Shown here piece after piece: positions 47,633 to 59,251 of a stretch of DNA of 64,000 bases. Origin of the DNA: Strobilurus pachycystidiatus (lineage: Eukaryota > Basidiomycota > Agaricomycetes > Agaricales > Physalacriaceae); NCBI GenBank assembly GCA_019915135.1, contig JAHLMK010000011.1, forward strand, positions 434,001 to 498,000, in the 5' to 3' direction. The number at the start of each line of letters is the position of its first letter. Within the stretch, counting starts at the first letter, position 1. The translations under genes were made by a program, and so were the position numbers. The notes beneath the pieces were generated by a model. The model did no database searches, had not been told where the DNA came from, and was given only the letters and a program-made list of their open reading frames with translations.

Positions 47633-48595
47633 TCAACGACCTTCATTAGGGTGGGTGACTTTGTGCAATAAACCTGCCAAGCCGTGCTTCTCTTTGGATG
47701 GCGTTCGTTTCTCTGGGCCTCGAGATTCCGAGCGCTCTCGCATATTGCCTGCGCCACCGCGACCGGAAGACTCCACGTCCAGGTGATGGTGCGGCGCATT
47801 CTCAACAGCTGGGCTGGGCGAGTGCGCAATATTGGCCAAGCCACCACGTCCAGTTGAATGCCTGTCAGAAGTGGAGGCTGTCAGATTATGACGCGCTGTG
47901 AAGAGCATGGGAGGAGCTTACACAGGATTGTCATGGGAAGCACGCGCCTTGCGTTCTTCCTCCTCAAGGCGAGTGGTGCCAAGGCCGTCTCCCGATCTCA
48001 TGTTTCCGGCTCCTCCTCTACCGACAGAGTGCAGGCGCGGAGGACTGGGGTTCAGCGCTGGCCCACGAGATCGAGAGCGGGACATGTTACCAAGGCCACC
48101 ACGTCCAGAGGAGTGCTAGCGAGTGAACGTCAATCATGGGTCTTGATGGATCTGATAAGACCCCGACATACCACTTCGGTACTTTCTTTGAGTTCGTGTT
48201 CTCTGACGACGTCTAATTCGTGCGCGTTAGGACCGATGCGTTCCTTGACATCACGAGACGGAGAGCGGATGTTTCCTGCGCCACCGCGGCCAGTAGAGTA
48301 GACCTGGGTGATGCATGAGATCACATCAAAGGGAAGCAGTATATATACTTGCCTTGGACTCAATGTCATGGGCAGGCTCCCTGCCTCTGGTCGACGAGAA
48401 ATCATCAGGACCAGTGAGAGCACGAGCTTCCCGAGAGTGGGAGCTTGGTCGGATGTTTCCTAGGCCGCCTCTGCCTGAAGATTGCTGTTGATAAGGCCGA
48501 TTGAGCAAAAGGGTTCGATAAGAAAGAAAAGCACGGACCATTTCACGGCCTTCGCGTCCCCGAGAGACTGAGCGTTCCGATGCTGTGGCTTCCAT
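47633..48595 (-). CDS. PAR32 / DUF3602 family protein with six GRGGxGN repeats
   Basis: Five exons on the minus strand: 48539-48595, 48353-48484, 48172-48303, 47922-48115, 47633-47861; 247 residues. Six copies of the DUF3602 signature are visible: SSGRGGLGN, STGRGGAGN, SSGRGGLGN, SVGRGGAGN, STGRGGLAN and SSGRGGAGN, separated by Ser/Arg/Glu-rich linkers. It ends KHGLAGLLHKVTHPNEGR. Yeast Par32 is a TORC1-controlled phosphoprotein that inhibits ammonium transporters; whether this protein does the same is unknown. Intron 2 (48304-48352) is GC-AG with a strong AAG|GCAAGT donor. Exons 2 and 3 are both exactly 132 nt and each opens with one repeat. Confidence 0.88.
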
Positions 48596-48660
48596 TCTGA
48601 GGTGTGTTTCGCGGTATGTCAGAGATTTGTGGAAAGAAGGAAAAAAGCGGTGTTGTGGGC

Positions 48661-48668
48661 TTATATAG
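48661..48668 (-). promoter_or_regulatory. TATA box of the PAR32 gene
   Basis: Read on the minus strand the sequence is CCTATATAAGCCC, about 66-73 bp upstream of the ATG at 48595. The position fits a short leader. Confidence 0.55.
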
Positions 48669-49969
48669 GATCGCGATGACGCCACGATGGCTTTTTCGTC
48701 CGCGATAAAATGCATGGTCCGATGACGCCTGCGCCATGCTTGCGGAACAAGGAAAGGGACAGCAATTCGGCCAGTCGGACGAGCTCACGTCACTGGGGGC
48801 CTGCTGAGTGCCTGCTGGGGAAGTGCGACCAGTACCGTTATGGTCGCACCGCGTCAAGGCTAGGCCAATCATGTGGCGGTCGAGTCAAGGAACATGCAGG
48901 GCGGGTGCATTCTTGCCAGAACAGCCGCAGGGGAACATGTCTGACGCCACACCCGGAGCTTGGCATATCCATGCTCCTGGTCTAACTTGAACAAGAAGAT
49001 AACAATCCTTGACGAAACGAATCGCGCCTCCTCCCGCTCCCAACGCTTCATCGCAATCTCCAGACCGAGAGCTTGTGGCCATGGGAACCTTCTGGACAAA
49101 TCTCGGGCTTTCGGCAACCAAGCAAGTATGACGAACTACATTGGCGTTCCGAATCACTTTGCAGCGTACTCTCAGTGCGACGTAGTCTTCAACTAATTCC
49201 GGTACCCGAACCGGACCTCAAAACTTTGTCATGTGCATATCACGTTTTGGGTCTAGACCTGGCCGAATTTCTCATTAAGAGTCGCGACTGGAAGCGATTT
49301 CTGTCGAAAATCATGCCAAGAAACTCACTTACCTATAGCTTGAGTCAAGCAAAGGTCTTGCTTTGCCAATGGCAGTGGCAGCTTGGGAAGCAGGAAAAAT
49401 TGAAGTGAAACCATCGGATTGCGTCAGACTTCTTGTCTCCGGTCCGTATCTCCGAGATGACATTGAAGTTGCTCAAAAGGAAGGTTTTATAGACGCTTGC
49501 AGCAGCAAGCCACTGGTGTAAAGGTTTACTGTAGTATTTTAGACCTTTGGAGAAGAGTTTAAGGAATAACTGTGGCCTGGAAGCATGAAATGAAGTCGTC
49601 TATCACTCTCTACTGAAGCAAGCAGGATGCACGTGACAAAAGTTACATACGGAGATATTGAGGTCCGGGTTGGACACCGTTATTAGTAGCAGACTCATCA
49701 GTGAGGTACGAGCTGATCGAGTCTGCCTGGGGGAGACTAAGTGCGACGAGACTCATCCAACTCTCCCCGTCTTTCGTACCTGGGCTGCACCAGGATCGCA
49801 CATCGAGCTACGCGAAGGCCATGCACAATGGCCAAAACCTGCCAAAACTCAGAAATGCTTTCGAACATATGCATCGTGACCTCTGTCCTCAGGTGTCCAT
49901 GTAACTCTTCGACGCACGGCCCGCGTCCCTCTCCAATCCTAGGTCTGCAGCTGATGCTTCAATCCTGGT

Positions 49970-49977
49970 TATTTAAA
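49970..49977 (+). promoter_or_regulatory. TATA-like element before the esterase gene
   Basis: TATTTAAA lies 22 bp before the first ATG (49999). If it works as a TATA box, transcription would start at or just past that ATG, which would favour the in-frame ATGs at 50005 or 50011. Confidence 0.4.
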
Positions 49978-49998
49978 CCGCATGGCTAGCGCTGTGGG

Positions 49999-51168
49999 AT
50001 GTGGATGAAGATGCCTTCCAGGACCATCGTGCTCTTTTTGTGCTTCGTCTCGGCCAGTGCGACTGTTGCCTCTCGAATATCAAATGTCGTTCTTTTCGGA
50101 GACAGCTATACTGGCATGTTTTGTTCCTTGCCACTGTCATGTCAAGATCTTTGAACCTGATCCATCTGCTATGTAGATCAATCTCGCCAACACAGTATTG
50201 CAAACGGGACATATCCAGGTAAAGCTTATCAAGAAGTGTATCCGCCCGTACGTTCCTCGGTGTTGCGGACAGTCTGTCAGCTAATGCCGACCATAGGCCG
50301 ACACCGCTGCTGACGGTGGATTTCAATGGCCATGGTATCTCGGGCTTTATGGAAATTACACGATCTGGAATTACGCGACTGGTGGGGCGGTGTGCTCGGA
50401 AGCTCTGACCCCCGTGAATGGTCTCCCCGATGTCGCGTCTGGCCAACAAGCCTGGTTCATCCAGGATCACATCAGCTCGCATCAAAAGCTTCTACTTGAT
50501 CCATTGTCATTCGTGGTCATCATCTTCATTGGCACGAACGACGTCGGCCTCCACTCCTTCGTTACGAACGACCAAGCCCTCAATGTCTCTCTCCCGGATG
50601 TTGCTGACTGCCAGCTCAACTCTATTCGTCGCATGTACGACCTTGGAGCACGACAGTTCATCGTGAACTCTTTGACCCCCTTGCAACTCACACCGCTATA
50701 TTCCAACTCGTCGGCGGGGACCATCTATTGGCCAGAAGTACACGATGGAAACGCATGGCACAAGGGGATTTACAACCTTGTTCATAGTCTGAATCGAATG
50801 CTCCAAGACGGCGTCGACGTCCTCAACCAAGAGTGGAAGGGTCATGGCTCTGTTGAATGGTTCGACACGTACAGTTTCTTCGAAGAGATGTACCACAACC
50901 CCACGCATTACTTCAATGGAAGTATCCCCGCGAATGTTACTGGTCATTGTCATCAATGTCCTGATCCAAACGACTGGAGACAGTGCGGACTGTAAGTTCC
51001 TGTTGAAGTCACGCCTGAACGCCTGATTGAAGTCTCATTAGCGGCGATTGCACGCTTGCAGAGAGAGATTCATATTTCTTTTGGGACGAACTACATCCTT
51101 CTGAACAAACAGGAAGAAACTTGGCGGCAGAGATGCATCGAAAGATTGTAGGAACCTCAAAGTACTGA
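49999..51168 (+). CDS. Secreted GDSL-type acetylesterase (CE16)
   Basis: Four exons, 49999-50113, 50177-50247, 50297-50991 and 51042-51168; 335 residues. A signal peptide is clear (MWMKMPSRTIVLFLCFVSAS...), and three in-frame ATGs (49999, 50005, 50011) precede it. Catalytic blocks are VVLFGDSYTDQSR (Ser), NYATGGAVCSE, FIGTNDVG (Asn of block III) and WDELHPSEQTGR (Asp and His). This is the CE16 acetylesterase group, which removes acetyl groups from hemicellulose side chains outside the cell. N-glycosylation sites are present (YNGNYT-like, FNGSIP, NVTG). Intron 1 (50114-50176) requires a GC donor (CTG|GCATGT) to give GDSYTDQSR. Confidence 0.9.
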
Positions 51169-51439
51169 TCGTTCTTCTGTGTGATGTCAATTTCGGCGGC
51201 GGAAGAAAGTTTGGCGGCAGAGATGAGTAGGGACATTGAATGATTTCAGTCTAAGAGTACATACCGATTAGGTTATTTCAACAAATTATATCTTCGTTCG
51301 AACTGTGAGACGGCGGCACTTTGGCGTGCATAAATCTCGCAAGAATCGGCTCGTTGCAGGGTTCGCGGCCCGCGCGGCTTGACAACTGACCGTCGATTCT
51401 TCCGTGCTGCATTGAATGGAACGTGTCTTTCACCTCTAA

Positions 51440-53528
51440 ATGCCGAGCGGGCTTGCCTTGCAGCACCTAGCGCCCTCTGTGGGGGCGCTTTTCCCTCTTT
51501 CGCTCGTCGTTTTCGCCTACGAACGGGCGTTGATTCCTATCTATGCCTCGGTACCGACAGCGCACTTGTTCAACAAAGTCTTGCTCGCCGCGTTGAGCGT
51601 CTCGTGCTTTCAGCCATTCCAGTTTACCATCAGTCAACGGGCCATCGTCTGTGGGATATTACTAGCAGTATCGCCGAATGCAACGTACTGGGTAGCGGTG
51701 TGGACGGCGAGGTATAAGGATGCGTTCTGGGGACCGGCACTGACCCACGGCGCTGTCCTGTTTCCTATGGTCGCTGCGATGGCCAGCTTTCTAGGGCGCT
51801 CAGAGGTGTGTCTCAACTCGTTGCTTCTTCCAACTTGGCTGACGAAAATGGACATCAGCCTCGCGCCTTCAATGTCGCGTCGACCATTGCGATTCCGTTT
51901 TTCGTTCTCACCCAGACACGGCCAGTAATAAGCCAAATTACATCCTTGTACAGTGTGTCCGAAAGTGACATTGCAAGTCTCTCGTTTGCCATTGCGTCTC
52001 GTTGACTAATAACCAAGTAGTTCCTCTCTATATCCTTCATATTCACCGCTATGTCCATACTCGCGCTCCAACTTCAACCTGCGCCTCCTTCTCAACCTAA
52101 ACCCACGTCCAAGAAGCGAAGGATTCCCAAGACATCCGCCAAATACTCCCTCACACCTCTGCAAACGAAGGCCGTCGTGTTGGTAGCCTTCTTCGGAGTC
52201 GCACCGCATCTATATCCTCTTCTACGTTCTCCTGTTCTCCCTCATCCCCTCGAGGAGACATACACACATCCGTCCTATCCTTTGAACATACACTCTGCAG
52301 TTCAGTCGACAACTGGCCTCATTGTCGTTGGCGAGGCACTACCTTCAGCGAACACATCTGCACGCGACGATTCAATGTCCAGTGTAAGATACCTCCGCGC
52401 CGCCCACTCTCTTCTCGGTGGCGTCTGGATGGAGCCCAAGATCATGATTCTTGACGGTGTTCCTCCCCTGAAGGACTCGTTTGGTTATCCACTTGGCGAT
52501 TCCATCTACGGCGCCTTCGTGCTCCAAGAGGCAGCGCGTCTCATCAATAGTACAGCCAAGCAGCCAGAGAATGTCCTCAACATGTGAGTTTTCTCTCAGA
52601 ATCATGCGTCTATCGGGTGATTCATTTTATAGTGGTTTGGGTATTGGCGTGTCGGCAACCGCGTTCCAAAGGCATGGCTTGTCCGTGACAATTGTTGAGA
52701 TCGATCCTGCAGTCTATGATGCGGCACTGAGATTCTTTGGTCTACCAGACCCGGGCAAAGGCAAAGTATTCCTCGAGGATGCTAGAGGGTGGGCTGCTCA
52801 AAGAAGAGCAAGCGTTGATGCGGGAAAACCTACTGAATTGTATGATATTGTGGTGCACGACTGCTTCTCAGGCGGCGGCGTCCCAGAACATATCTTTACA
52901 TTGGAGTTCTGGACAGATTTGAAGAGTTCTATGCAGCCCGAGGGCGTTCTTGTGGTGGTAGGTTACCGCGACATGCTCGAGAATCTCTCACTGATCACTC
53001 TGCGTAGAACTATGCCGGATATGTATTCTCGGATTCGATGCGCATGGTTGCTCTGACCTTGAACAAGACTTTCGGCCAATGTAGAGCGTTCCACGACTTG
53101 ATGGACCCAACAAACGAGGAGCAGTTCAAGACTAATTTCATGAACATCGTGAGCTGCCTTGTGCATTCGAGTTACCTCCTCTTTCATATTCAAATAGGTT
53201 TTCTTCTGCACTTCCTCTCCTTCGGCTATGACTTTCAGACAGCCAACACTAGGGGATTTCCTAGGCTCTCCTCTGCGCCGACATTGTCTCACGAACCTGG
53301 AGAAACGTGAGATCAACTTGCGGGCTATTCTAGAGAGTATCCCGGAGGGACGAGAGCAAGACTTTGTCTTGTCGGATGCCCACAATTCCTTGGGCAAGAT
53401 TCAGGAAGAACAGGGTGAGCATCATTGGGCATGTGAGTGTCGGCTTCTTTCTTTCTGCTCTTCTTGGTGACAATGATCTTACAGTGATGAGGGACGTAAT
53501 GCCGGATCTCTTTTGGGAGACGTACTGA
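51440..53528 (+). CDS. Membrane-anchored spermidine-synthase-like protein
   Basis: Seven exons: 51440-51805, 51859-51972, 52021-52583, 52633-52957, 53008-53148, 53198-53432, 53485-53528; 595 residues. The N-terminal ~250 residues hold several hydrophobic helices, for example GALFPLSLVVFAYERALIPI, FNKVLLAALSVSCFQPF and FFVLTQTRPVISQI. The C-terminal part is a spermidine-synthase-like Rossmann domain with NVLNIGLGIGVSATAFQRHG (motif I), VTIVEIDPAVYDAALRFFGL and YDIVVHDCFSGGGVPEHIFT. Such fused proteins are common in fungi, and it is unclear whether they make polyamines. Intron 2 (51973-52020) is GC-AG (ATT|GCAAGT) with a perfect GACTAAT branch site. Confidence 0.85.
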
Positions 53529-53898
53529 TTGTATCGCTAAACAAACTAAGAATGATATTGAACTGGTTCGTCTTGGCCGCAAGATTGAGTGAGTTTCTTC
53601 TGCCCGTCTTCGCTCGAGCTTGCACGAGCAACTCGTGATATGACTGAGCACGGGCAGTGATTGTGGCGGCAAAACGTGGCATCCTTGTGGGCGCTGGATG
53701 ACTATGACTGCATGATGACGAAGGCGGCGCCAGTTGCGATGGCGATGAGATCTCCTTCCATATGAGGCGAATCGGTTGCCATATCCGATCATCCCTGCGT
53801 ATGTTTTTTTGATCTGCACCACAGTTTTCAATGACAACATTGGCTGAAGCGTGAAAATCAACTTACCCGTCACTTGCTCTCCCTCAGAGACCGCCGTC
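53529..53898. other. Intergenic, KRE6 promoter
   Basis: 370 bp between two plus-strand genes. Antisense open frames here are shadows extending from coding sequence. Nothing else was seen. Confidence 0.45.
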
Positions 53899-56253
53899 AT
53901 GTCTGATTCTCCTCGGCGGCCATGCGATACCTCTGCGACGAGCCTTTTGGCATCGAGCTTTGGACGCGCAGATTGGGTGCGTCGCGGATTTGTGTCAAAA
54001 ACGCCAGCCTCTGACGGTCTAGTCTAGGCAGACTCGCCCTACGGGACCGTGACTGCTTCGGCGCAAACTAGTCCCTCCATCTCTGGCAAGGTGTGTGATT
54101 TGCTCTCCGTCGTGTAATTCGACGCTGATCCTGCGCCCGCAGTTCTCTCTGGCTCCAGATCCTCGCACCTGGGGATCGGCAATCTCTTTCAGCCAGAAAG
54201 AAGCCGACGACGAACTGCACAACCCCACCGTCCGCAATGGTCGATTGGTCGACGATGGCTCCGACGGAACACTGTCTCCTCGAGGAATAGCCAACCTCGG
54301 GTGTCTGTTCCTCCTGCTAATATCATTGCTAATGCTATTGTGAGCTCCATCTTCGACACCAACTGACATGTTCCGCTAACGCCTCATGCAGCGTCGGATA
54401 CCCCATTTTGACTTTCTGGCAGCAAAAACATGGTTCAGGAATCACTCAAAACCTCGGTGTAAACTCTTCAGGACAAGTCCCCGAGATGGGAAACTTTGGT
54501 CTCATCGATTTGGATACACCACAAGACGCTTACAACATCAAATCTCTGCACGATGGGACAGAGCTTACGCTCGTATTTTCGGATGAGTTCGAACAAGAGG
54601 GCCGCACGTTCTATCCTGGCCAAGATCCATATTGGGAGGCTGTGGACTTACACTACTGGGTGAGCAACTATGCACAAGGAAATGCAAACGAACTCATCAT
54701 CTTATCCAGGGTACCAACAACATGGAATGGTACGATCCGGCGGGAGTTACGACTACGAACGGTTCTTTAACATTGACGCTTTCCAAGAAAGAGACCCATG
54801 GGTTGCATTACCAAGGAGGTGAGTCGTATCGGTGTACTAGCATGCGTTATGTGCTGATAACTTCTAGGAATGATACAATCATGGAACAAGTTTTGCTTCA
54901 CTGGTGGCTACCTTGAAGCATCTGTTCGACTACCCGGTATTCATAACATCGTGGGTCTATGGCCGGCTGTCTGGACGATGGGCAATCTTGGACGGGCGGG
55001 TTATGGCGCTACTCTAGAAGGAACTGTATGTATCTATATTCTTCTACTTGTTTCATTACTGAACACTTACATAGTGGCCCTATACCTACGATGCTTGCGA
55101 CGTGGGCACCGCCCCCAATCAGACGATGGATGGCTTACCTCAAGTTGCAACGACAACTGGCAGCAAAGATTACGACTACAAACTTTCCTATCTTCCGGGC
55201 CAACGACTGTCGAGGTGTACTTGCCTAGGCGAGAGTCATCCGGGACCAAAACATTCTGATGGAACCTATGTTGGACGCGCTGCGCCGGAAATTGATGTTT
55301 TCGAAGCGCAGGTAAGATTTCGACATGCCGATCCTGAACTCTACGCTGACGGCTGGATAGATCGCCGACAGCATGGGCGAGGTTTCCCAATCTGCCCAGT
55401 GGGCGGTGAGTATGGTCACCGTCAGTCCGATCACAACCGCTCATCATACTTACAGCCGTTCAATGAAGCATATGTATGGGATAACAGTTCCGCGAATCTT
55501 GTTATTGCCGATGCATCGGTCTCTGAGCTCAACTCGTACCTTGGTGGCAGCACGCAGCAGGCCACGTCCGTCGTAAGCCAGACCAATCAGGACTGCTACC
55601 AGCTGGGTACAGGCTGCTTTGCGGTTTACGGCTTTGAGGTAAGCGTCTTACTATCTCGATGTTAGTGAGGGGTCTCTGATCATGCATGTAGTATAAGCCC
55701 GGCTTCGACAGTGATGGTGGTGTGAGTTGGATTCCCGTGCTCCCGTTTTTCGCCTACCTGACCTCTCTTCAGTATATCTCCTGGGTGAACGATGGAAAAC
55801 TCGCTTGGACACTCACTGCAGCGGGTCTCGGTGCTGATTCGGGTACTGAAATATCGGCCAGACCAATACCACAAGAACCTATGGTTTGTCGATCCATAGA
55901 GATCTATACCATGAAGTCTGACATCGAATCCAGTACATCATGGCCAATCTTGGAATGTCAACCAACTTCGGAACCGTCGATATTGAACACCTCACATTCC
56001 CTGCAATCATGTCCATTGATTATATCCGCGTCTATCAAGACTCGTCGAGAATCAATGTCGGCTGTGATCCCAAAGAGTTTCCCACTGCAGAATATATCGC
56101 TACGTGCGCATGTTTCTCGCATCCATGTTGCAAGTAACTAACATGGTCTTCGTTTACAGGTATCCGGAGGCCTACGCGAACCCTAATCTGACAACTTGGG
56201 TGGACGACTATAAGCAAACCTTCCCGAAAAACTCCCTAGTAGATGGATGTTGA
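53899..56253 (+). CDS. KRE6: KRE6/SKN1-type beta-1,6-glucan synthesis protein
   Basis: Thirteen exons, 53899-53976 through 56160-56253, encode 580 residues with all phases closing. It is a type II membrane protein: a cytosolic N-terminus with FSLAPDPRTWGSAISF and PRGIANLGC, then one membrane helix (LFLLLISLLMLLFVGYPIL). The lumenal GH16-like domain has DEFEQEGRTFYPGQDPYWEA, VDLHYWGTNNMEWYDPAG, WNKFCFTGGYLEASVRLPG, GLWPAVWTMGNLGRAGYG, YLPGQRLSRCTC and the catalytic-type stretch APEIDVFEAQ. The C-terminus has YISWVNDGKLAWTL and IDYIRVYQDS. KRE6 acts in the secretory pathway for cell-wall beta-1,6-glucan. Exons 8 and 10 are 45 and 30 nt. Confidence 0.96.
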
Positions 56254-56436
56254 ACGTTGAACGTTGAACATCGCCAAGGACTCGTACCAACATCTCGGTG
56301 TACACACCTCTGTTTGGATACTCTAAATATATCCGTAACGAATTCTAGAACAGAACATTTACATCCAATCTGTATCGCTAGATCCTCCTACATATAACTG
56401 CATATATAATGTAAATACACTGGTGTACATGTACAC

Positions 56437-58928
56437 TTATCCTGACGATCCTATCCACCGCTTCTTGATACCATATTCTACAACCTCACCAGCGCAAACG
56501 GGATTTAGCGACGTGTTGTCGGCGGTTGGTAACACTGTCTTGCGACGACCTTTGCCTTTGACAGGCTTGTTCACTTTTGCCGCGGCAGCAATGACACATT
56601 GGCCAAGCCACTGCTCCAAGTCAACCAGACACTCGTAACACTCTCGCTCAGTGTAACCTGACGAGGACGGCGACGCAGCAACGTTCTTGCGAGGTGCCTT
56701 GATACCCTTAGATTTGAGGAGTTTCACCAGTAAATAATGCAGCCACTGCACGCATAATGAACACACCAGTCATCAGCAAATGAATCTCACTCACCATAAC
56801 GTTGGTCAAAGGCTTGAATGTCTCCCAGTTGTCTCGGTTCTGGTCGCGCATCATGCGGTAGATGTCGTATTGGTAGTCGCCTGGAGAATCGAGGTCAACT
56901 CAGTTGCGAAAACACGGTGTCCGACAAACCTTCGCCTTGAAAGATTTCCTCGTCGAAAGGCGTCCAATGAATCATTTCTCCCCCGGAACCATCTCCGGCG
57001 TCCATCCGGGATAGACCAAGATCGATGAGCGTAACTTGAACACCACGACTGCGATCGTCCATCGCAATCTTTGTGGTTTTGGAGACGTTACGGTTCTGAG
57101 TGTGAGACTGCAACGGAATCGTAGTTGCTATCGGGAGATCCTTGACCAATATCTGACCCATGTGAAGGTCTCGATGCTATAGCGGTGCCGTCAAAACAGA
57201 GATCTATGTGAAGAAAGCGACACCGACCTCAAAAGAAACCAGTTGCTCAGCGTGCGCCAACGATTTGGCGACTTGCCAGAATATACTGGCCGCCTGCTGC
57301 CAACCGACTTTTGTTGGCGTCCTGAAGGCGTACGATTCCAGATCCGGTCCACCATTTGGAAGTACGATAATTGCATAGACTTGCGATAACGTGAAGGCAT
57401 CTAAAACCAAGTTACCGATCAGCTCAAGTAGACATGACGCGGAGTACCGACCTGGTCGGAGACTCTCAGAACCCTTGCGCTCGTTGTACTCGTCCCAAAG
57501 TTCCAGGAGCTCTTGTGGGTATCTTCCTTTCACCACATACGCCTTCAACAACTTGACGAATCCCTTGTGTACGTCTCCCATAGCTCTAGTCACTATTATT
57601 TCCTTGAGGACGTCCCGGGCATCAGTCGGTGCAGGTGCGTCCTGTTCTTCGGTTCGCTGATGTAGGGTCTGTGATGCTTTACATCTCGCATTCACTGACG
57701 AGGGAGACTCATCGCGGATGGGGATAATCTTGAGCACCACGTCGCCAATACCGAAAACCTCCGAGTAGCTCGCCTCCCCGACTTTTCCAAACCGATTGAC
57801 CGATAAGGACGGTTCTCTAGACAGTATAGGATCGTGTGGAAAGACTGATATAAACGATGAAAAATCGTGGATCATGTCCTGGTCGCACTCTGCCAATAAA
57901 GGAGACAGATACTCTGGAATCTCTGTTTTGTCAATCTCGAGGTCATTGTCGACGTCGTTGTCGTCGAAATTAAGGTCAGAGAATTCGTCCAAGTCGGCTG
58001 TCAGGCATGGTGATGGGGGGGAGGGAGGGGCAAACAATCGGTTCCGTCCTGGCCGCACAGGCGTCAACGGTCGTGGCTTGGCAAGAGGGAAACTGGTGGG
58101 AGCGGCGACCTGGGGAGAAGTCTCTGCCGTCAAGTCGCTAAACTGAACCGATTGGTGTTTAGACGGTTTCGCGGTTTGAGAGCGGGGTGGTGGTGGTGGT
58201 GGTGGGACGGCTGCTATTACGACACCGCGCCTTAGACGCGTGGGACGAAGAGGCTTGGGCTCGTCAGATTCTGACCCAGAGTCTTCAGAGACAACGATGG
58301 CTCTACTCTTCAGACGACGCGGTGGTTTGACTAGGACAGTGAAATCATCGTCTGAATTGTCATCCGAATCATCAGTGCGTGGCGGCGTTTGGGAAACTCT
58401 GCGTGTCTCCTTCCTAACCGTACGACCAGCATCGTCAATGACAGTGATGTCCATTTGCGTAAACGGCGAGAACGGTTTTCTGGGTCCTCCTCTTACCAAC
58501 GGCGAGGCGGGTTTACGCCGAGGTTTCGGAGGTAATGCAGGCGAACCGGGCATATTGGGATGGAAGACTCCTAGCGGTGTTCTACTAGATGACGGTGAAG
58601 CATTGCTGTGTGCAGAAATCTTTTTAAAGACAGATGTCATGAGATGTTTATCTGTCGTGGCCATTCTATGCTTTAGAGCTGCGACTGGCGACCTCTTTCG
58701 CACAGGAATGATGACTTTGGGGGATGAGACCTTGCGGCTTTTGACAGCCAAAGGAGGAGGGTTCTCCTGCGCTTTGTTATGTGTCCGAGGCTTGATGGGG
58801 GACGAAGCGGCATCGTTCAGTTCTGATCCCTGAAATGGCAAGAAGACGCTCTTCTTTTCCGCGGAAGTGATAATGCGTTGGCCGCGTTTCCCGTAGCAAT
58901 TGACTTGCTTGGTACGAGATCCAAGCAT
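56437..58928 (-). CDS. Haspin-like histone H3 kinase
   Basis: Five exons on the minus strand: 57452-58928, 57228-57400, 56930-57176, 56795-56880, 56437-56745; 763 residues. The start at MLGSRTKQVNCYGKRGQRII matches basidiomycete haspins. A long disordered Ser/Pro/Arg region follows. The kinase domain includes FGKVGEASYSEVFGIGDVVL (Gly loop), KIIPI (Lys), LVSFEHRDLHMGQILV (catalytic loop, HRD) and VTLIDLGLSRMDAGDGS (activation segment). Haspin-specific sequence WTPFDEEIFQGEGDYQYDIY follows. Haspin phosphorylates histone H3 Thr3 to place the chromosomal passenger complex at centromeres. It is convergent with KRE6 (183 bp) and divergent from PSF2. Confidence 0.92.
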
Positions 58929-59251
58929 GGTGTAGACGGTTATGAGCACGACAAGTCCGGTCGCCGTTACGAGCAAGATTGACGAAATGAATGGCAAAGT
59001 AGATACGACGTCCAACGCAGTGGCAGAACGACCGATATGTGCCTGTTCAATTTGGGATTAAATCACCATTAAATCGACAGGGGACTGACCTCCCAAGGCG
59101 GGTAGAAATAAGGCTGTTCCGCGGCAATGATAGCAGGTGGCAGAGGTGTGCCGATCGTCACCCAAAAGGGATGTCCAACCAAACTGTCACATCAGCTGAC
59201 CGTGATAACACCGCGGTACAAGCTCACGGCATCGCTTTCCTTTTCACACCC
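58929..59251. promoter_or_regulatory. Shared divergent promoter, haspin / PSF2
   Basis: 323 bp between start codons. It includes a GGCGGGTAGAAA patch near 59096-59108 that resembles an E2F-type site in reverse, but there is no ACGCGT MCB element. Both genes are cell-cycle genes, so shared timing is plausible but not shown. Confidence 0.45.

Larger units (their letters stand above)
48596..49998. other. 1.4-kb divergent spacer, PAR32 / esterase
   Basis: Head-to-head region. Frames near 48960-49410 on the plus strand and 48885-49157 on the minus strand are open but show no domain and do not join through convincing splice sites. I regard the region as non-coding, with promoters at both ends. Confidence 0.45.

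Noticed and set aside
48885..49410. Open frames between PAR32 and the esterase
   Set aside because: They overlap on both strands without splice continuity, domains or family similarity.
58929..59015. Hydrophobic N-terminal extension of haspin that would anchor it in a membrane
   Set aside because: The frame is open upstream but contains no ATG before MLGSRTK, which itself matches the usual haspin start.
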